From assembly GCF_017875275.1 (NCBI RefSeq), contig NZ_JAGGML010000001.1, forward strand, positions 2,563,001 to 2,627,000: 64,000 bases of DNA, read 5' to 3'. Below, piece after piece: positions 51,672 to 60,489 of the stretch. Below the pieces are notes generated by a model. The model did no database searches. It was not told the origin of the DNA and saw nothing but the letters and a program-made list of their open reading frames with translations. This DNA comes from Xanthobacter flavus. GTDB lineage: Bacteria > Pseudomonadota > Alphaproteobacteria > Rhizobiales > Xanthobacteraceae. The position numbers and the translations under genes are program-made. Within the stretch, counting starts at the first letter, position 1. Every line of letters begins with the position of its first letter.

Positions 51672-52717
51672 AGCCGTCTTTCCGTAAAGCCGGAAATCCG
51701 GCTTCACACACGCACGTACTCCCGGCTCTCCGTCGAGCCGCAGTCCCCTTTGTCCTGTTGGCGACGACTGCGCTCGCCGGCTGCGCGACCACCAATCCGC
51801 CGCCGGAAATCTCCTACGACAATGCGGCTCCCGCCGTGCAGACGGTCGACCCACCTGCGCCGGTCACCGTGGTCGAACTGCCCCGACCGCTACCGCTGCC
51901 TGGCCAATTGCAGCGTGTGGAGGAGACGCGGCGTGCCCCGGAGCCTTCTAATCCGACCGCTCGCGTCAACCAGGCAAACGAGGCGGCACGAGTCCAGCCG
52001 GTGCGCGACGGCTTCATTAACTCGATGCAGGTCTACCCGTGGACTCAAGGGGCGCTTTATCAAGTCTATACCGCCGTCGGGCAGATCACCGACATCGCGC
52101 TCCAACCCGGGGAGCAGCTTGTCGGCGCAGGCCCGGTGGCCGCCGGCGACACAGTGCGCTGGATCATCGGCGACACCGAGAGCGGATCAGGCGCAACGCG
52201 CCAGATCCACATCCTCGTGAAGCCCACCCGCGCCGACCTGATGACCAACCTCGTCATCAACACCAATATGCGCACCTATCACATGGAACTGCGCTCGACA
52301 GAGCGCACCTATATGGCGTCGGTCTCGTGGCAGTATCCGCAGGACCAGCTCATCGCGCTGCGTCGGCAGAACGCCGAGGCGCAGGCGGCCCAGCCGGTGG
52401 CGAGCGGCGTCGATCTCGCGAACGTCAACTTCCGCTATGCGATCGAGGGCGACCGTGCGCCGTGGCGGCCTCTGCGCGCCTTCGACGACGGTCGCCAGGT
52501 CTTCATCGAGTTTCCGCGCGGCATCGGTCAGGGCGAGATGCCGCCACTCTTCGTCGTCGGCCCCGAGGGCAACACCTCTGAGCTCGTGAACTATCGCGTT
52601 CGCGGCCACCACATGATCGTTGATCGTCTGTTCGCGGCTGCCGAACTTCGCTTCGGCTCCGGCCGCGAGCAGAAGCGCGTCAGGATCGTCCGCACAGACG
52701 GGAGGCCGACCTCGTGA
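51668..52717 (+). CDS. trbG: TrbG (VirB9-like) lipoprotein
   Basis: A 349-aa outer-membrane-side channel protein. The N-terminal hydrophobic segment ends in LAGCATT, a lipobox-like sequence near residue 38, suggesting a lipoprotein. A Pro-rich linker is followed by the VirB9 core: YPWTQGALYQVYTAVGQITD, then QIHILVKPTRADLMTNLVI and a C-terminal NYRVRGHHMIVDRLF. The ATG overlaps the trbF stop by four bases. Confidence 0.92.
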   Translation: MKPSFRKAGNPASHTHVLPALRRAAVPFVLLATTALAGCATTNPPPEISYDNAAPAVQTVDPPAPVTVVELPRPLPLPGQLQRVEETRRAPEPSNPTARVNQANEAARVQPVRDGFINSMQVYPWTQGALYQVYTAVGQITDIALQPGEQLVGAGPVAAGDTVRWIIGDTESGSGATRQIHILVKPTRADLMTNLVINTNMRTYHMELRSTERTYMASVSWQYPQDQLIALRRQNAEAQAAQPVASGVDLANVNFRYAIEGDRAPWRPLRAFDDGRQVFIEFPRGIGQGEMPPLFVVGPEGNTSELVNYRVRGHHMIVDRLFAAAELRFGSGREQKRVRIVRTDGRPTS

Positions 52718-53934
52718 GCGAGAACCCGCCCCGGATTGAGGAAGTGCCGGACGACGATGCGCAGCCCCTGACCGGCGAGCCGGTCGGGCCTGCGCCGATG
52801 CGACTGCGGGCCGAACCGCCCCGCGTCACCCGGTTGTCGCGGAAGGTTCTCGCCGGCCTCGGTCTTGTCGCCAGCGTCGGGCTCGGAGGTGCGCTGATCT
52901 ACGCGCTTCAGACCCGCGACGCCGGTCGGCCGAACGACGAACTCTATTCGACCGAGAACCGCTCGACCGCTGACGGACTGGCCGGCCTGCCGCGAGATTA
53001 CAGTGGCGTGCCACAGCTCGGTCCCCCTCTTCCCGGTGACCTCGGCCGGCCGATCCTTAGTACCCAGGATCGCGGACAGCCGGTGCCCACACCCGGGACG
53101 GCCACGCCCAATCCCGGCATCAGCCCGGAAGAGCAGCGCCGCCTTCAGGAAATCGAGACCGCGCGCACCAGCCGTCTCTTCTCCGGATCGGAAAGCCGGG
53201 GCACACCCGCTGCTGCGGGAGCTGCCCCAGCGCTCGCGCCGGCGCCGGATTTGGCGAGCATTGGCCTCGCTCCGCCGCCCGCCACGCCCTCGGCGCAGGA
53301 CCGGCAGAACGCGTTTCTGAACGCCGCGGCCGATCGCAGGACGGTTGCGCCCGATCGCGTCGCTGCGCCAGTATCGCCGAACGTCCTTCAGGCGGGAGCA
53401 GTGATATCCGCGGCGCTGATCACCGGCATCCGATCCGATCTACCCGGCCAGATCACCGCGCAGGTCACCGAAAACATCTACGACAGCCCAACCGGCCGTA
53501 TCTTGCTTGTGCCGCAAGGCACTCGTGTGGTCGGGCAGTACGACAACAACGTGCAGTTCGGCCAGAGCCGAGTCCTGCTCGTCTGGACTCGGCTCGTCTT
53601 CCCGAACGGGCGCTCGATCGTTCTCGAGCGCCAGCCTGGTGCTGACGCTGAAGGGTTCGCCGGGCTTCAGGATGGCGTCGATTACCATTGGTGGGATCTG
53701 GCCAAGGCTGCGGGATTGTCGACACTGCTGAGCGTCGGCGCCGAACTCGCGGTCGACAACGACGATCGGCTCGTTCAGGCGATCCGGAACGGTGGGCAGG
53801 ACACCATCAACGACGCAGGGCAGCAGATTGTGAGGCGTCAGCTCAACGTCGCGCCCACGATCACTATTCGGCCCGGATTTCCCGTGCGCGTTATCGTGAC
53901 GCGAGACTTGGTACTGGAGCCATATGGAGGGTGA
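52714..53934 (+). CDS. trbI: TrbI (VirB10-like)
   Basis: A 406-aa protein that spans from the inner membrane to the outer-membrane ring. A transmembrane segment (VLAGLGLVASVGLGGALIYAL) near residue 50 is followed by a long Pro-rich linker and the VirB10 C-terminal domain: AGAVISAALITGIRSDLPGQ, then SPTGRILLVPQGTRVVGQYD and FPVRVIVTRDL. GTG 52714 overlaps the trbG stop. Its own stop overlaps the DUF2274 start. Confidence 0.92.
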   Translation: MSENPPRIEEVPDDDAQPLTGEPVGPAPMRLRAEPPRVTRLSRKVLAGLGLVASVGLGGALIYALQTRDAGRPNDELYSTENRSTADGLAGLPRDYSGVPQLGPPLPGDLGRPILSTQDRGQPVPTPGTATPNPGISPEEQRRLQEIETARTSRLFSGSESRGTPAAAGAAPALAPAPDLASIGLAPPPATPSAQDRQNAFLNAAADRRTVAPDRVAAPVSPNVLQAGAVISAALITGIRSDLPGQITAQVTENIYDSPTGRILLVPQGTRVVGQYDNNVQFGQSRVLLVWTRLVFPNGRSIVLERQPGADAEGFAGLQDGVDYHWWDLAKAAGLSTLLSVGAELAVDNDDRLVQAIRNGGQDTINDAGQQIVRRQLNVAPTITIRPGFPVRVIVTRDLVLEPYGG

Positions 53935-54173
53935 TGATGTCGAAGCTTAAGCTAGGCCCCATCGCGGACGACAAGCCGCTTAAGGTACAGGTCGAGCTAC
54001 CTGCAGCTCTCCACCAGGACCTTGTTGACTACGCCCACCTATTGGGCCGAGAGCAAGGTCAGTCCGCTGTTGACCCAGCTCGGTTAATCGTCCCGATGTT
54101 ACAACGGTTCATCGCGACAGACCGTGGCTTCGCCAAAGCCAGGCGAACGTTGACGCCGGGGAGCGCCGATTAA
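53934..54173 (+). CDS. DUF2274 family protein
   Basis: A 79-aa protein beginning MMSKLKLGPI (a second ATG at 53937 is equally good). LKVQVELPAALHQDLVDYAH, then DPARLIVPMLQRFIATDRGF is a ribbon-helix-helix-like order. DUF2274 genes regularly close the trb operon in these elements. The stop overlaps the end of the convergent lysR gene by three bases, so the transfer operon has no spacer to the next cargo block. Confidence 0.82.
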   Translation: MMSKLKLGPIADDKPLKVQVELPAALHQDLVDYAHLLGREQGQSAVDPARLIVPMLQRFIATDRGFAKARRTLTPGSAD

Positions 54174-55066
54174 TCCGTGGTCCCCGCTCTAGAGGGGGTG
54201 TCGAAACACTTCAGCAGCAGCGGCAGAGTCGGGTTCTCGTTGTCACTGGAAGAAATTATAGCGGCCGTCGGCGCCTGCGCCGATGGGAGCGGGATCAACG
54301 CGATATCCGGCCGGTAGATCACGCTGGTGATGGTCAAGCCGAAGCCCTGTTCGACCATCGTCAGCAGGGTTTCTCGGCTGACTTGTTGGATCGAGAGTTG
54401 AACCGCTCCGTCTCCGGCGCCCACCATGCGCCGGAGTATGCCAGCGAGCTCACGCCCAGCGCCATCCGAGCGAACGAGGAAGACTTCGTCACAAATGTCC
54501 TCCCACGACAGCTCTGGCCGTGCTGCCAACTCGTGAAGCGGGGACAATGCTACGAACAGATCTGGTTCGCAGAGACGTCGAACTTGGAACTGAGGACTTT
54601 TGCTCGCACTCAGGCTGATTGCTGCGTCCAGTAATCCGCGCTTCACCCCCAAAGAGTTTTCTTCTGAAGTGCCTTCCTCAAGCTTTACCTCGATCGTCGG
54701 ATGTCGATTTCTGAATGCCGCGAGAATGTCGATGATCGGGCACGCCGGAAACGCTTCGAGCATTCCAAACCTCACTAGCCCGGTCTTGAGCTTTCGTGCG
54801 GAGCGGATCTCCGTTGCGGCGTTACGAAGGTAGCGCGCTCCCACCACCGCTTGTTGAAGGAAGCGCTCACCTTCTGGAGTCAGCCCTGCCCCCGCTCGCG
54901 TACGCTTGAAGAGAGAAAAGCCAAGCTGGCGCTCAAACAGCTGCACACGTCGGCTGACGGTGGATTGCGATATCGATAGGCGCTCCGCCGCTCGGCGGAA
55001 GCTGCCGGCCTCGGCGACCTGAACGGCGTACTTCAGGTATCGGAGATCAAGAGTCAGGTCGGGCAT
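54170..55066 (-). CDS. LysR-family regulator
   Basis: A 298-aa LysR-type regulator. The N-terminal winged helix has LRYLKYAVQVAEAGSFRRAA, then ERLSISQSTVSRRVQLFERQ; the co-inducer domain follows with LVRFGMLEAFPACPIIDIL. It lies at the edge of the stress-gene block and is divergent from the marR gene at 55323 across about 250 bases. No oxidation-sensitive cysteine pair is obvious (Cys in FPACPII and DICDEVF are candidates). It has no adjacent operator of the kind shared by the other stress genes, other than the one in front of marR. Confidence 0.88.
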   Translation of the reverse strand: MPDLTLDLRYLKYAVQVAEAGSFRRAAERLSISQSTVSRRVQLFERQLGFSLFKRTRAGAGLTPEGERFLQQAVVGARYLRNAATEIRSARKLKTGLVRFGMLEAFPACPIIDILAAFRNRHPTIEVKLEEGTSEENSLGVKRGLLDAAISLSASKSPQFQVRRLCEPDLFVALSPLHELAARPELSWEDICDEVFLVRSDGAGRELAGILRRMVGAGDGAVQLSIQQVSRETLLTMVEQGFGLTITSVIYRPDIALIPLPSAQAPTAAIISSSDNENPTLPLLLKCFDTPSRAGTTD

Positions 55067-55295
55067 GAGACCCGTCCGATCATACCGGCGGTCTCATCGG
55101 CGAACCGCCTGCGCCCGGTGAGCGGCACCCATGCACGTCCACTTTCATCGAGCCCACCCCCGCTAGCGCCTGGGGAACGAGCACGTCCGTTGATCTCAGA
55201 TGTGGAATCCGAGCTGAGCCCCTCAATGAGCATGACCATGTCCGAATCTGTCATAGATGCATGCGGCGGTCATACATTTTCACACGCTTGAAGTC

Positions 55296-55310
55296 TATGC
55301 GCGAAGCATA
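55296..55310 (+). promoter_or_regulatory. Redox-regulon palindrome at the first marR
   Basis: TATGC-GCGAA-GCATA, a 5-5-5 inverted repeat, continues into TATATTC. That string is a good -10 box lying 9-14 bases before ATG 55323. A repressor bound here would cover the promoter. This is one of six related sites in the block. Confidence 0.65.
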
Positions 55311-55322
55311 TATTCTTGCGGT

Positions 55323-55856
55323 ATGGAGCCTGAGGTCGCCAAGTACCATTTAGGTGCACTCGCGTTGGCGGTTGCAGACAGCATCGCCAGTGTCTCGGCC
55401 TCGTTTTCACCAAGCGGCCGGGGGACCGCCGTGATGGTGTTACTCAGCATGGAGCCCGGACTGCCGATCAGCGTTTTGGCTACCTCGATCGGGCTTTCTC
55501 ATGCCGGGACGGTGCGATTGATCGATAGGCTCGAGCGCGGACAGTTGGTGGAACGACGAAGACAAATCACCGACAGGCGGGCGCGCTTCATTCACCTCAC
55601 CAATTCGGGGAAGAAGATAACGGAAGCCTTGCTCAAGGCACGGGAGCAGGTGATCTCCGAATGTGTTTCGCCCCTGTCGCCCAATGACCTCGACATTCTA
55701 GGCATGCTGTCGGAGCGGCTCCTTGTGGCAAACGGCTTCGACAAAGATGGCTCGGTCAGCCTTTGCCATCTGTGCGGCTACAGCAGGATCGCGCCTTCCC
55801 GTGGTAAAGCTAAGCCGGGGCGCTCGCCACGCTGGAACGTCGCATCAGAAGGCTGA
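55323..55856 (+). CDS. MarR-family regulator with C-terminal CxxC
   Basis: A 177-aa MarR winged-helix protein. LPISVLATSIGLSHAGTVRL is the recognition region and LVERRRQITDRRARFIHLT the wing. The C-terminus has SLCHLCGYSR, a pair of cysteines that could sense oxidants or bind metal. ATG 55323 is preferred over the upstream ATG 55257 because the promoter-operator lies between them. There is no ribosome binding site in the short leader, so the mRNA may be leaderless. By analogy with other MarR repressors it should bind the palindrome directly upstream. Confidence 0.85.
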   Translation: MEPEVAKYHLGALALAVADSIASVSASFSPSGRGTAVMVLLSMEPGLPISVLATSIGLSHAGTVRLIDRLERGQLVERRRQITDRRARFIHLTNSGKKITEALLKAREQVISECVSPLSPNDLDILGMLSERLLVANGFDKDGSVSLCHLCGYSRIAPSRGKAKPGRSPRWNVASEG

Positions 55857-55882
55857 CGATATGATCAGGCAGGCTTGATATA

Positions 55883-56842
55883 ATGGGATCGTTTGCGCTC
55901 GAACTTCTTCTATGCGTACTTGCCTTCGGGTTCGGATATGCGGCGAACCAAGGCGGAACCTGTTTAGTGGTGGCCGCTCATGAGTTACACAGAAGACAGC
56001 CGCCGAAAATGTTCGTCGGATTTCTCGCAGCGTCGGCAGCGGCAGGCCTGGTTGCGGTCCCGATAGTCTGGACGGGAACACTGGGCGCAACACTCGCACC
56101 CTCGACTAGCATCAATTTCCTACCGCTCATCGGCGCCATCGCCTTCGGCCTCGGCGCACTCATTAATGACACATGCCTGCTCGGATCGCTGGCGCGGCTT
56201 GGGGATGGGGAGATGCGACTTCTAGCTCTACCCTTGGGATTGGCGATTGGTATCTTGGCTGCCAACCATGGCAGGTTCGGCTACGATTCAACATGGCCAA
56301 GCTTAATCTCCAAACCGAGCGCAACAGGCCTCGTTACTCTCCTAGCCTTCCTAGTTGTGCTCGTGCTGGCACTCGTTTTCGTTTCCACGAAGAGCGTTCT
56401 GCGAACAAAGCCGGGTTGGTCGTTCGGCGCTTCGATGATTGGACTCGGTATCACTGGCGGACTTCTATATGCACTCTCGCCGGCCTGGACCTTCGCAGAC
56501 GTGATTCAACGCGCCCTTCCTCTCAGAATGTCGCCGGCCGGCGAGGTCGCGCTCACTGCGGTGATCTCTTCGATCGCAGGCGCCCTTACCGCCTCCTTTC
56601 GCCAAGGAAATCTGCGTCTCCAACTGCCGACAGCCAATGGCATTCTGCGATCTGTCGTCGGCGGCACATTGATGGGTATCGGAATAGCGCTCATACCCGG
56701 CGGGAATGATGGGTTGATCCTCGCAGCGGTTCCGACTCTTTCACCTGGTGGGATAGTCGCCTACCTTCTGATGACGACGACAATCGTCTTCGGATTTGCA
56801 GCGCGTGGTAAGTTATTCCGGCGCTGCCTTTCACGGCCATGA
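55883..56842 (+). CDS. YeeE/YedE-family transporter
   Basis: A 319-aa integral membrane protein with about nine hydrophobic segments. FGFGYAANQGGTCLVVAAHE and LINDTCLLGSLARLGDGE are the conserved Cys-bearing motifs of the YeeE/YedE family, and GGTLMGIGIALIPGGNDGL is repeated later. Family members take up thiosulfate or other sulfur compounds by a cysteine relay. It follows the marR gene by 26 bases and should be under the same operator. A sulfur-supply or thiol-repair role in oxidant stress is inference. Confidence 0.82.
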   Translation: MGSFALELLLCVLAFGFGYAANQGGTCLVVAAHELHRRQPPKMFVGFLAASAAAGLVAVPIVWTGTLGATLAPSTSINFLPLIGAIAFGLGALINDTCLLGSLARLGDGEMRLLALPLGLAIGILAANHGRFGYDSTWPSLISKPSATGLVTLLAFLVVLVLALVFVSTKSVLRTKPGWSFGASMIGLGITGGLLYALSPAWTFADVIQRALPLRMSPAGEVALTAVISSIAGALTASFRQGNLRLQLPTANGILRSVVGGTLMGIGIALIPGGNDGLILAAVPTLSPGGIVAYLLMTTTIVFGFAARGKLFRRCLSRP

Positions 56843-56880
56843 TAAGGGCAACAGAGGACTTGCCCTCCTGACATGAGCAT

Positions 56881-57378
56881 TTATCCCGACCGGGAATATC
56901 GGCTGACTAGCTCGTATGCCTTTGCAGGCCCTTGGACCATGATGACCACTTCAAAGGCCGCCGGCCCCAGAATCCTGTAGGTTGCATGGTAGGTGTCGTC
57001 TCCGCAGGCATAGACGCCACTCGCTTCCAACCCGGTATCCGTCCGCGAGAAACTCACGCTGAGGAACTGCGTCCCGATATGAGGTCCGTCTGCGAACTCG
57101 ACGACAACACTGTCCTCGCTCAAGCGATAGCGATACTGTCGGCACGCGGAGAATACTCTGCCATCTGCCAGTGTGAGAATGCTGCTCTCTCGATAAGCGA
57201 GCGCGCCTTCGCCGAAACGGGCGAAGACCGCGTCGCCATGCAGCTGAGCGCCTCCGGGCTCGATATCGCGACGGAGCATCCATGCCCCGCGGAGGTTCTG
57301 CAGGATTTGCACGCCCGCCGTCACGAGAGGACCACAGTCACGAGGGCGCAAGCGCCCCTCTGTGGCGGACCGAAGCAC
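56881..57378 (-). CDS. DUF6314-like protein
   Basis: A 165-aa protein resembling DUF6314: a one-domain, barrel-like fold with LRGAWMLRRDIEPGGAQLHG, YRESSILTLADGRVFSACRQ, then VVEFADGPHIGTQF and CGDDTYHATYRI. Family function is unknown. It is downstream of the rclC-like gene on the minus strand; the ORF start at 57378 overlaps that gene by 41 bases, while a GTG at 57324 would avoid the overlap. It is probably cotranscribed with the rclC-like gene. Confidence 0.65.
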   Translation of the reverse strand: MLRSATEGRLRPRDCGPLVTAGVQILQNLRGAWMLRRDIEPGGAQLHGDAVFARFGEGALAYRESSILTLADGRVFSACRQYRYRLSEDSVVVEFADGPHIGTQFLSVSFSRTDTGLEASGVYACGDDTYHATYRILGPAAFEVVIMVQGPAKAYELVSRYSRSG

Positions 57379-57826
57379 GCAGCAGCACGAGGGACGCCGC
57401 TAGCAGAACTGCGTCCTTCAGTAGAAACTGCCCTGGTGCAGCCGAAATCGCAGGAAAGCCGCCGGCAGTCTGCTCCGCGACACCTGGAGTGGTGATGAAA
57501 AAGGTCAGCGTGATCAGATATGTCGCCGCTGACATCAGTGCGCCGAGCGCAGAGAAGAGTGGACGAAATGCACCAAGGATCAGAACGAGACCGGTCGATA
57601 ACTCGATAACGCCGATGAAATAGCTTTGCCCCTGCATCCCGAACATGCCCAGCCAATTCATGATCGGGCTGTGTTCGATAAACGGGGCGATACCATAGGC
57701 CTCGTACGCTGTGAACTTCATCGCGCCGAACCACAGAAATACGATCACGAGAGCCCATCTAAGCAGGCCAAGATCCCTCCGACCGTGCTCGGGGACAAGA
57801 AATTCATAACGGTCGAAAATGCTCAT
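57338..57826 (-). CDS. DUF417 membrane protein, RclC/YkgB-like
   Basis: A 162-aa inner-membrane protein with four hydrophobic segments. FLWFGAMKFTAYEAYGIAPF near residues 30-49, HSPIMNWLGMFG and TTPGVAEQTAGGFP, then GQFLLKDAVLLAASL are marks of the DUF417 (YkgB/RclC) family. RclC is part of the reactive-chlorine resistance operon of E. coli. A perfect copy of the regulon palindrome lies 72 bases upstream of ATG 57826. The surroundings (msrA, msrB, OsmC) fit a role in oxidant defence. Confidence 0.85.
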   Translation of the reverse strand: MSIFDRYEFLVPEHGRRDLGLLRWALVIVFLWFGAMKFTAYEAYGIAPFIEHSPIMNWLGMFGMQGQSYFIGVIELSTGLVLILGAFRPLFSALGALMSAATYLITLTFFITTPGVAEQTAGGFPAISAAPGQFLLKDAVLLAASLVLLRASVRHRGALAPS

Positions 57827-57897
57827 CTAAAATTCCTCAACAGTGGTCCCGTGGGAACGTCACGAACGTCGTCTACGTGCTTCGGGCAGGCGTTGCA

Positions 57898-57918
57898 GTA
57901 TATGCGCGACGCATATAC
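57898..57918 (-). promoter_or_regulatory. Redox-regulon palindrome before the rclC-like gene (best copy)
   Basis: GTATATGC-GCGAC-GCATATAC has two perfect 8-base arms around a 5-base spacer. It is the strongest of the six related sites and lies 72 bases upstream of the rclC-like ATG on the minus strand. Confidence 0.75.
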
Positions 57919-58064
57919 TAATAAGCGAGATATGTCGAGCGGCTGGCTCGCGCTTCGCTGCCTCACGAAGCCATCCTCATCGGCGATGCCTTTACCCAGC
58001 AAACGCGCGACCTTGCGGGATTTTGACTTGATGGGGCTGGCGCTCCGGGTGGGCCTATAGCCCG

Positions 58065-58259
58065 TTGGCAAACGTCCAGCCTGTACGGATGGACGCGGCC
58101 CTCGACGAGATAACCATGCCGACCGAAATCGTAGCAGCGATCGCCGCAATCCCCGACGTCGTGGAGCACGGACTGTTCCTCAATGGGATTGATACAATCG
58201 TGATCGCGCGCGGTGACACGATGGAAGTGCGACGCCGGGGGCAAGCGAGGTCTCGCTGA
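58065..58259 (+). pseudogene. Remnant of ribose-5-phosphate isomerase A (C-terminal end)
   Basis: The frame 58065-58259 encodes IAAIPDVVEHGLFLNGIDTI, then VIARGDTMEV, which matches the C-terminus of RpiA (GVVEHGLF motif). The first 170 residues of the enzyme are absent and the start would be TTG. It is a broken copy left by recombination. The neighbouring 58260-58494 and 57919-58064 show no real gene, though a plus frame at 57957-58028 reads somewhat protein-like. Confidence 0.55.
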
Positions 58260-58501
58260 TCTGCACCTGCGCGGCCTGGATGACAGCGCTGACGCGGAGT
58301 GATTCTCAGGCGCGACCTACGGCGATTCCGAGCGAAAAGGCTTGCCCTATAGCCGCCAGGTATCAACGGTTCCGCGGCCTTAGCGAGCCGGACCCGTTTT
58401 TTTCGGCGCGCTCGATCAGTCGAAATCCTCCGAAACCCTTTTAAAACAGGACATTTTCCACAAGCCGCGCGGCGGAAGAGGACCACGGTATGGCTTGCTG
58501 T

Positions 58502-58522
58502 CTATGCTCCGCGCACATATAG
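58502..58522 (+). promoter_or_regulatory. Redox-regulon palindrome at the second marR (imperfect)
   Basis: CTATGC-TCCGC-GCACATATAG keeps the GC-flanked centre and TAT outer parts but has a two-base insertion in the right arm. It ends 8 bases before ATG 58531, the same layout as at the first marR. Confidence 0.5.
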
Positions 58523-58530
58523 ATGTGGCA

Positions 58531-59070
58531 ATGGATGGACCTCGAGATCGAAACATTTTCGGGGCGTTCGCACTCATGATCAGCGACGACATCGTTCGCG
58601 CTAGTTCATCGCGGGCGCCGGAAGCTGGACCCGCCGCCTCAGCGCTGGCGTTGCTCGCGCACAAGCCCGGGCTCTCGATCCGTATGCTTGCGATCGGGGT
58701 GGGCCTTTCACATGCTGGAACTGTTCGCCTGGTGGATAGATTGGTAAGCGAGGGATTGATCGAGCGTAGGGAGCATTCGACAGACGGGCGCGCGCGATCC
58801 CTCTATCTTACTCCAACTGGCAAGGTCGCGAGCGACGAGGTCCTGGCCTCGCGCGATCAAGTGATTGCCGAAGGGCTATCGATCCTTAATCCAGACGAAC
58901 TGAAAACCTTATCGGACATCGCTGAACGCGTTCTCCGAAATCGCTTGGAAAACCTCGAGCAGTCATACCGCATCTGCCGCTTGTGCTGCTACGAGGGCTG
59001 CACGAACTGCCCCGTCGATGCCGAATTGCATGAGCGAGGTGTGGACCGCGAGAAGAACGACGACGCGTAG
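58531..59070 (+). CDS. MarR-family regulator with Cys-rich tail
   Basis: A 179-aa MarR protein related to the one at 55323. LSIRMLAIGVGLSHAGTVRL, then SEGLIERREHSTDGRARSL are the recognition helix and wing. The C-terminus has ICRLCCYEGCTNCPVDAEL, five cysteines that could bind a metal or form disulfides. ATG 58531 is chosen because the palindrome ends 8 bases before it; an open frame goes 12 codons further up through the operator. As in the first marR gene there is no ribosome site, so the transcript may be leaderless. Confidence 0.83.
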   Translation: MDGPRDRNIFGAFALMISDDIVRASSSRAPEAGPAASALALLAHKPGLSIRMLAIGVGLSHAGTVRLVDRLVSEGLIERREHSTDGRARSLYLTPTGKVASDEVLASRDQVIAEGLSILNPDELKTLSDIAERVLRNRLENLEQSYRICRLCCYEGCTNCPVDAELHERGVDREKNDDA

Positions 59071-59201
59071 GAGACTCGCAATTGCGGCAGCTCAACGCTG
59101 CTCAGATGGCGGGGCTTCATAATGCCAGCGAGCCTACCATCAGCCGCATTCTTTTGGCTACGCGTCAAGCCGGCCGATCGGGCATGGCGGTCTCATTCTA
59201 A
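59070..59201 (+). pseudogene. Short helix-turn-helix fragment, recombinase-like
   Basis: The frame reads RQLNAAQMAGLHNASEPTIS, then RILLATRQAGRSG, and stops at 59201. It has no start codon of its own and resembles the C-terminal helix-turn-helix of serine recombinases, though this is weak. The rest of the gap up to 59466 holds no clear gene; a minus frame at 59267-59470 of 67 codons is of uncertain nature. Confidence 0.3.
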
Positions 59202-59466
59202 TATGTCGGTGATCGCCCCACTTTTAGCCGCTCAGTTGATCGGAACGCGGTTTCGGAAGCGGCCGTTCAAACCACTCGCTGCATTCCCATTTCTCTATGT
59301 CCGATAGGTAGTTTCGGGGAAAAGCAGTCGGGAACAGGTTTCGGGAACGCATGCTCCGGCAGGAGCGCAGCGCGCGTCCCAAGCGCGTTTTCCCGGTAGA
59401 GCTTCCCAATCGGCAAAGTGCGGGCCACCTCAGACTGCGAACGCGAAAAACCGCCTGGCTGGTCAC

Positions 59467-60489
59467 TCAAGGCAGGGTAACGACGATTTTCGCTGCGGAT
59501 ACACCCGCCTTCAGGGCTTCCAAGGCAGCCTGGAGCATTTCAAGGCCCTGGCCCACGACCTTCGCCGGAGGGGCGGGGACGAACGTGCGCGCCGCGAGAG
59601 CCTGCGGCAGGAATTCGCGGTAGATCATTGGACCAACCTCGTCATCCTTGAGGCTCGTCCCGGAGATGTGCGTCGCCTCGACTCCAAATGGACGCTCGTC
59701 GGGCGGGGCCAGCGTCGCTGCCACGCGGCGCGAGCCCTCGCATCTCGCAATGACGGCAAAACAGTCTTTCATGTGACCGGTCGCGTGAAGCGTTCCAGCG
59801 AGACTGCGCCCGCGCATTGCCTCAATCACGTCTTCCACGATGGCTGGACTCGAGTGGTCAAGAACCTCGCTTGCACCCAGCTCCTTCAACAGGCCGGCGT
59901 TGCGCGCCGAAGCGGTGGCGACGCACCTGTAGCCCGACGCCACCGCGAGCTGGATGGCGTTGCAGCCAACGCTCGACGATCCACCCCAGACCAGAACGAC
60001 CTCTGGACGCGCGGTCGGCGAGTGTAACGGTGGCGCGAGAGCCAACTGTGTCCTTCCGTAGAGCCCGCTTGCGGCGGTGCCAAGGCCAAGCGGGAGGACT
60101 GCCGCATCAGCGAAGGCCATGTTGTTGGGGATCGGCGCCGCCATGTGGTCCAGCACGATCGTGTGGTGCTGGAACGCACCCTGCGCAGGTTGATTTACGG
60201 TTGTCCCGACCGCCTGTCCGATGACTCGATCGCCGACCTTGAACCGCTCGACCGCGCCACCGACCGCCGCGACCTCACCGGAGACGTCGCTGCCGAGAAT
60301 CGCGGGATAGTCGAGCCATGGCAAAAGCGCGACGTCCTGCAGAATCCAGTCGAGTGGGTTGATCGCGATGGCCGCGTTGCGGATCAATATCTCGTTCGCC
60401 GCCAGATGCGGCAGAGCGGTGACACCGATCCTCAGTGGCTGCCTCGGCGCTTTCTGCCAGGCGGCCTGATTAGTCACGGTTTCGGTCAT
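59467..60489 (-). CDS. MDR-family NAD(P)H-dependent oxidoreductase
   Basis: A 340-aa zinc-free medium-chain dehydrogenase/reductase (quinone reductase-like). Family features are [20 protein letters not shown], then [14 protein letters not shown] and the nucleotide-binding [18 protein letters not shown]. The catalytic zinc ligands of alcohol dehydrogenases are not evident. It is the third gene of the minus-strand operon hydrolase-OsmC, msrA, MDR; its start (ATG 60489, or 60495) overlaps the msrA stop. It may reduce reactive carbonyls or quinones made under oxidant stress. Confidence 0.85.
   Translation of the reverse strand: MTETVTNQAAWQKAPRQPLRIGVTALPHLAANEILIRNAAIAINPLDWILQDVALLPWLDYPAILGSDVSGEVAAVGGAVERFKVGDRVIGQAVGTTVNQPAQGAFQHHTIVLDHMAAPIPNNMAFADAAVLPLGLGTAASGLYGRTQLALAPPLHSPTARPEVVLVWGGSSSVGCNAIQLAVASGYRCVATASARNAGLLKELGASEVLDHSSPAIVEDVIEAMRGRSLAGTLHATGHMKDCFAVIARCEGSRRVAATLAPPDERPFGVEATHISGTSLKDDEVGPMIYREFLPQALAARTFVPAPPAKVVGQGLEMLQAALEALKAGVSAAKIVVTLP

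Noticed and set aside
55054..55254. A 66-codon minus-strand gene upstream of the first lysR
   Set aside because: It overlaps the lysR start, lacks a ribosome site and resembles no protein I know; treated as non-coding spacer.
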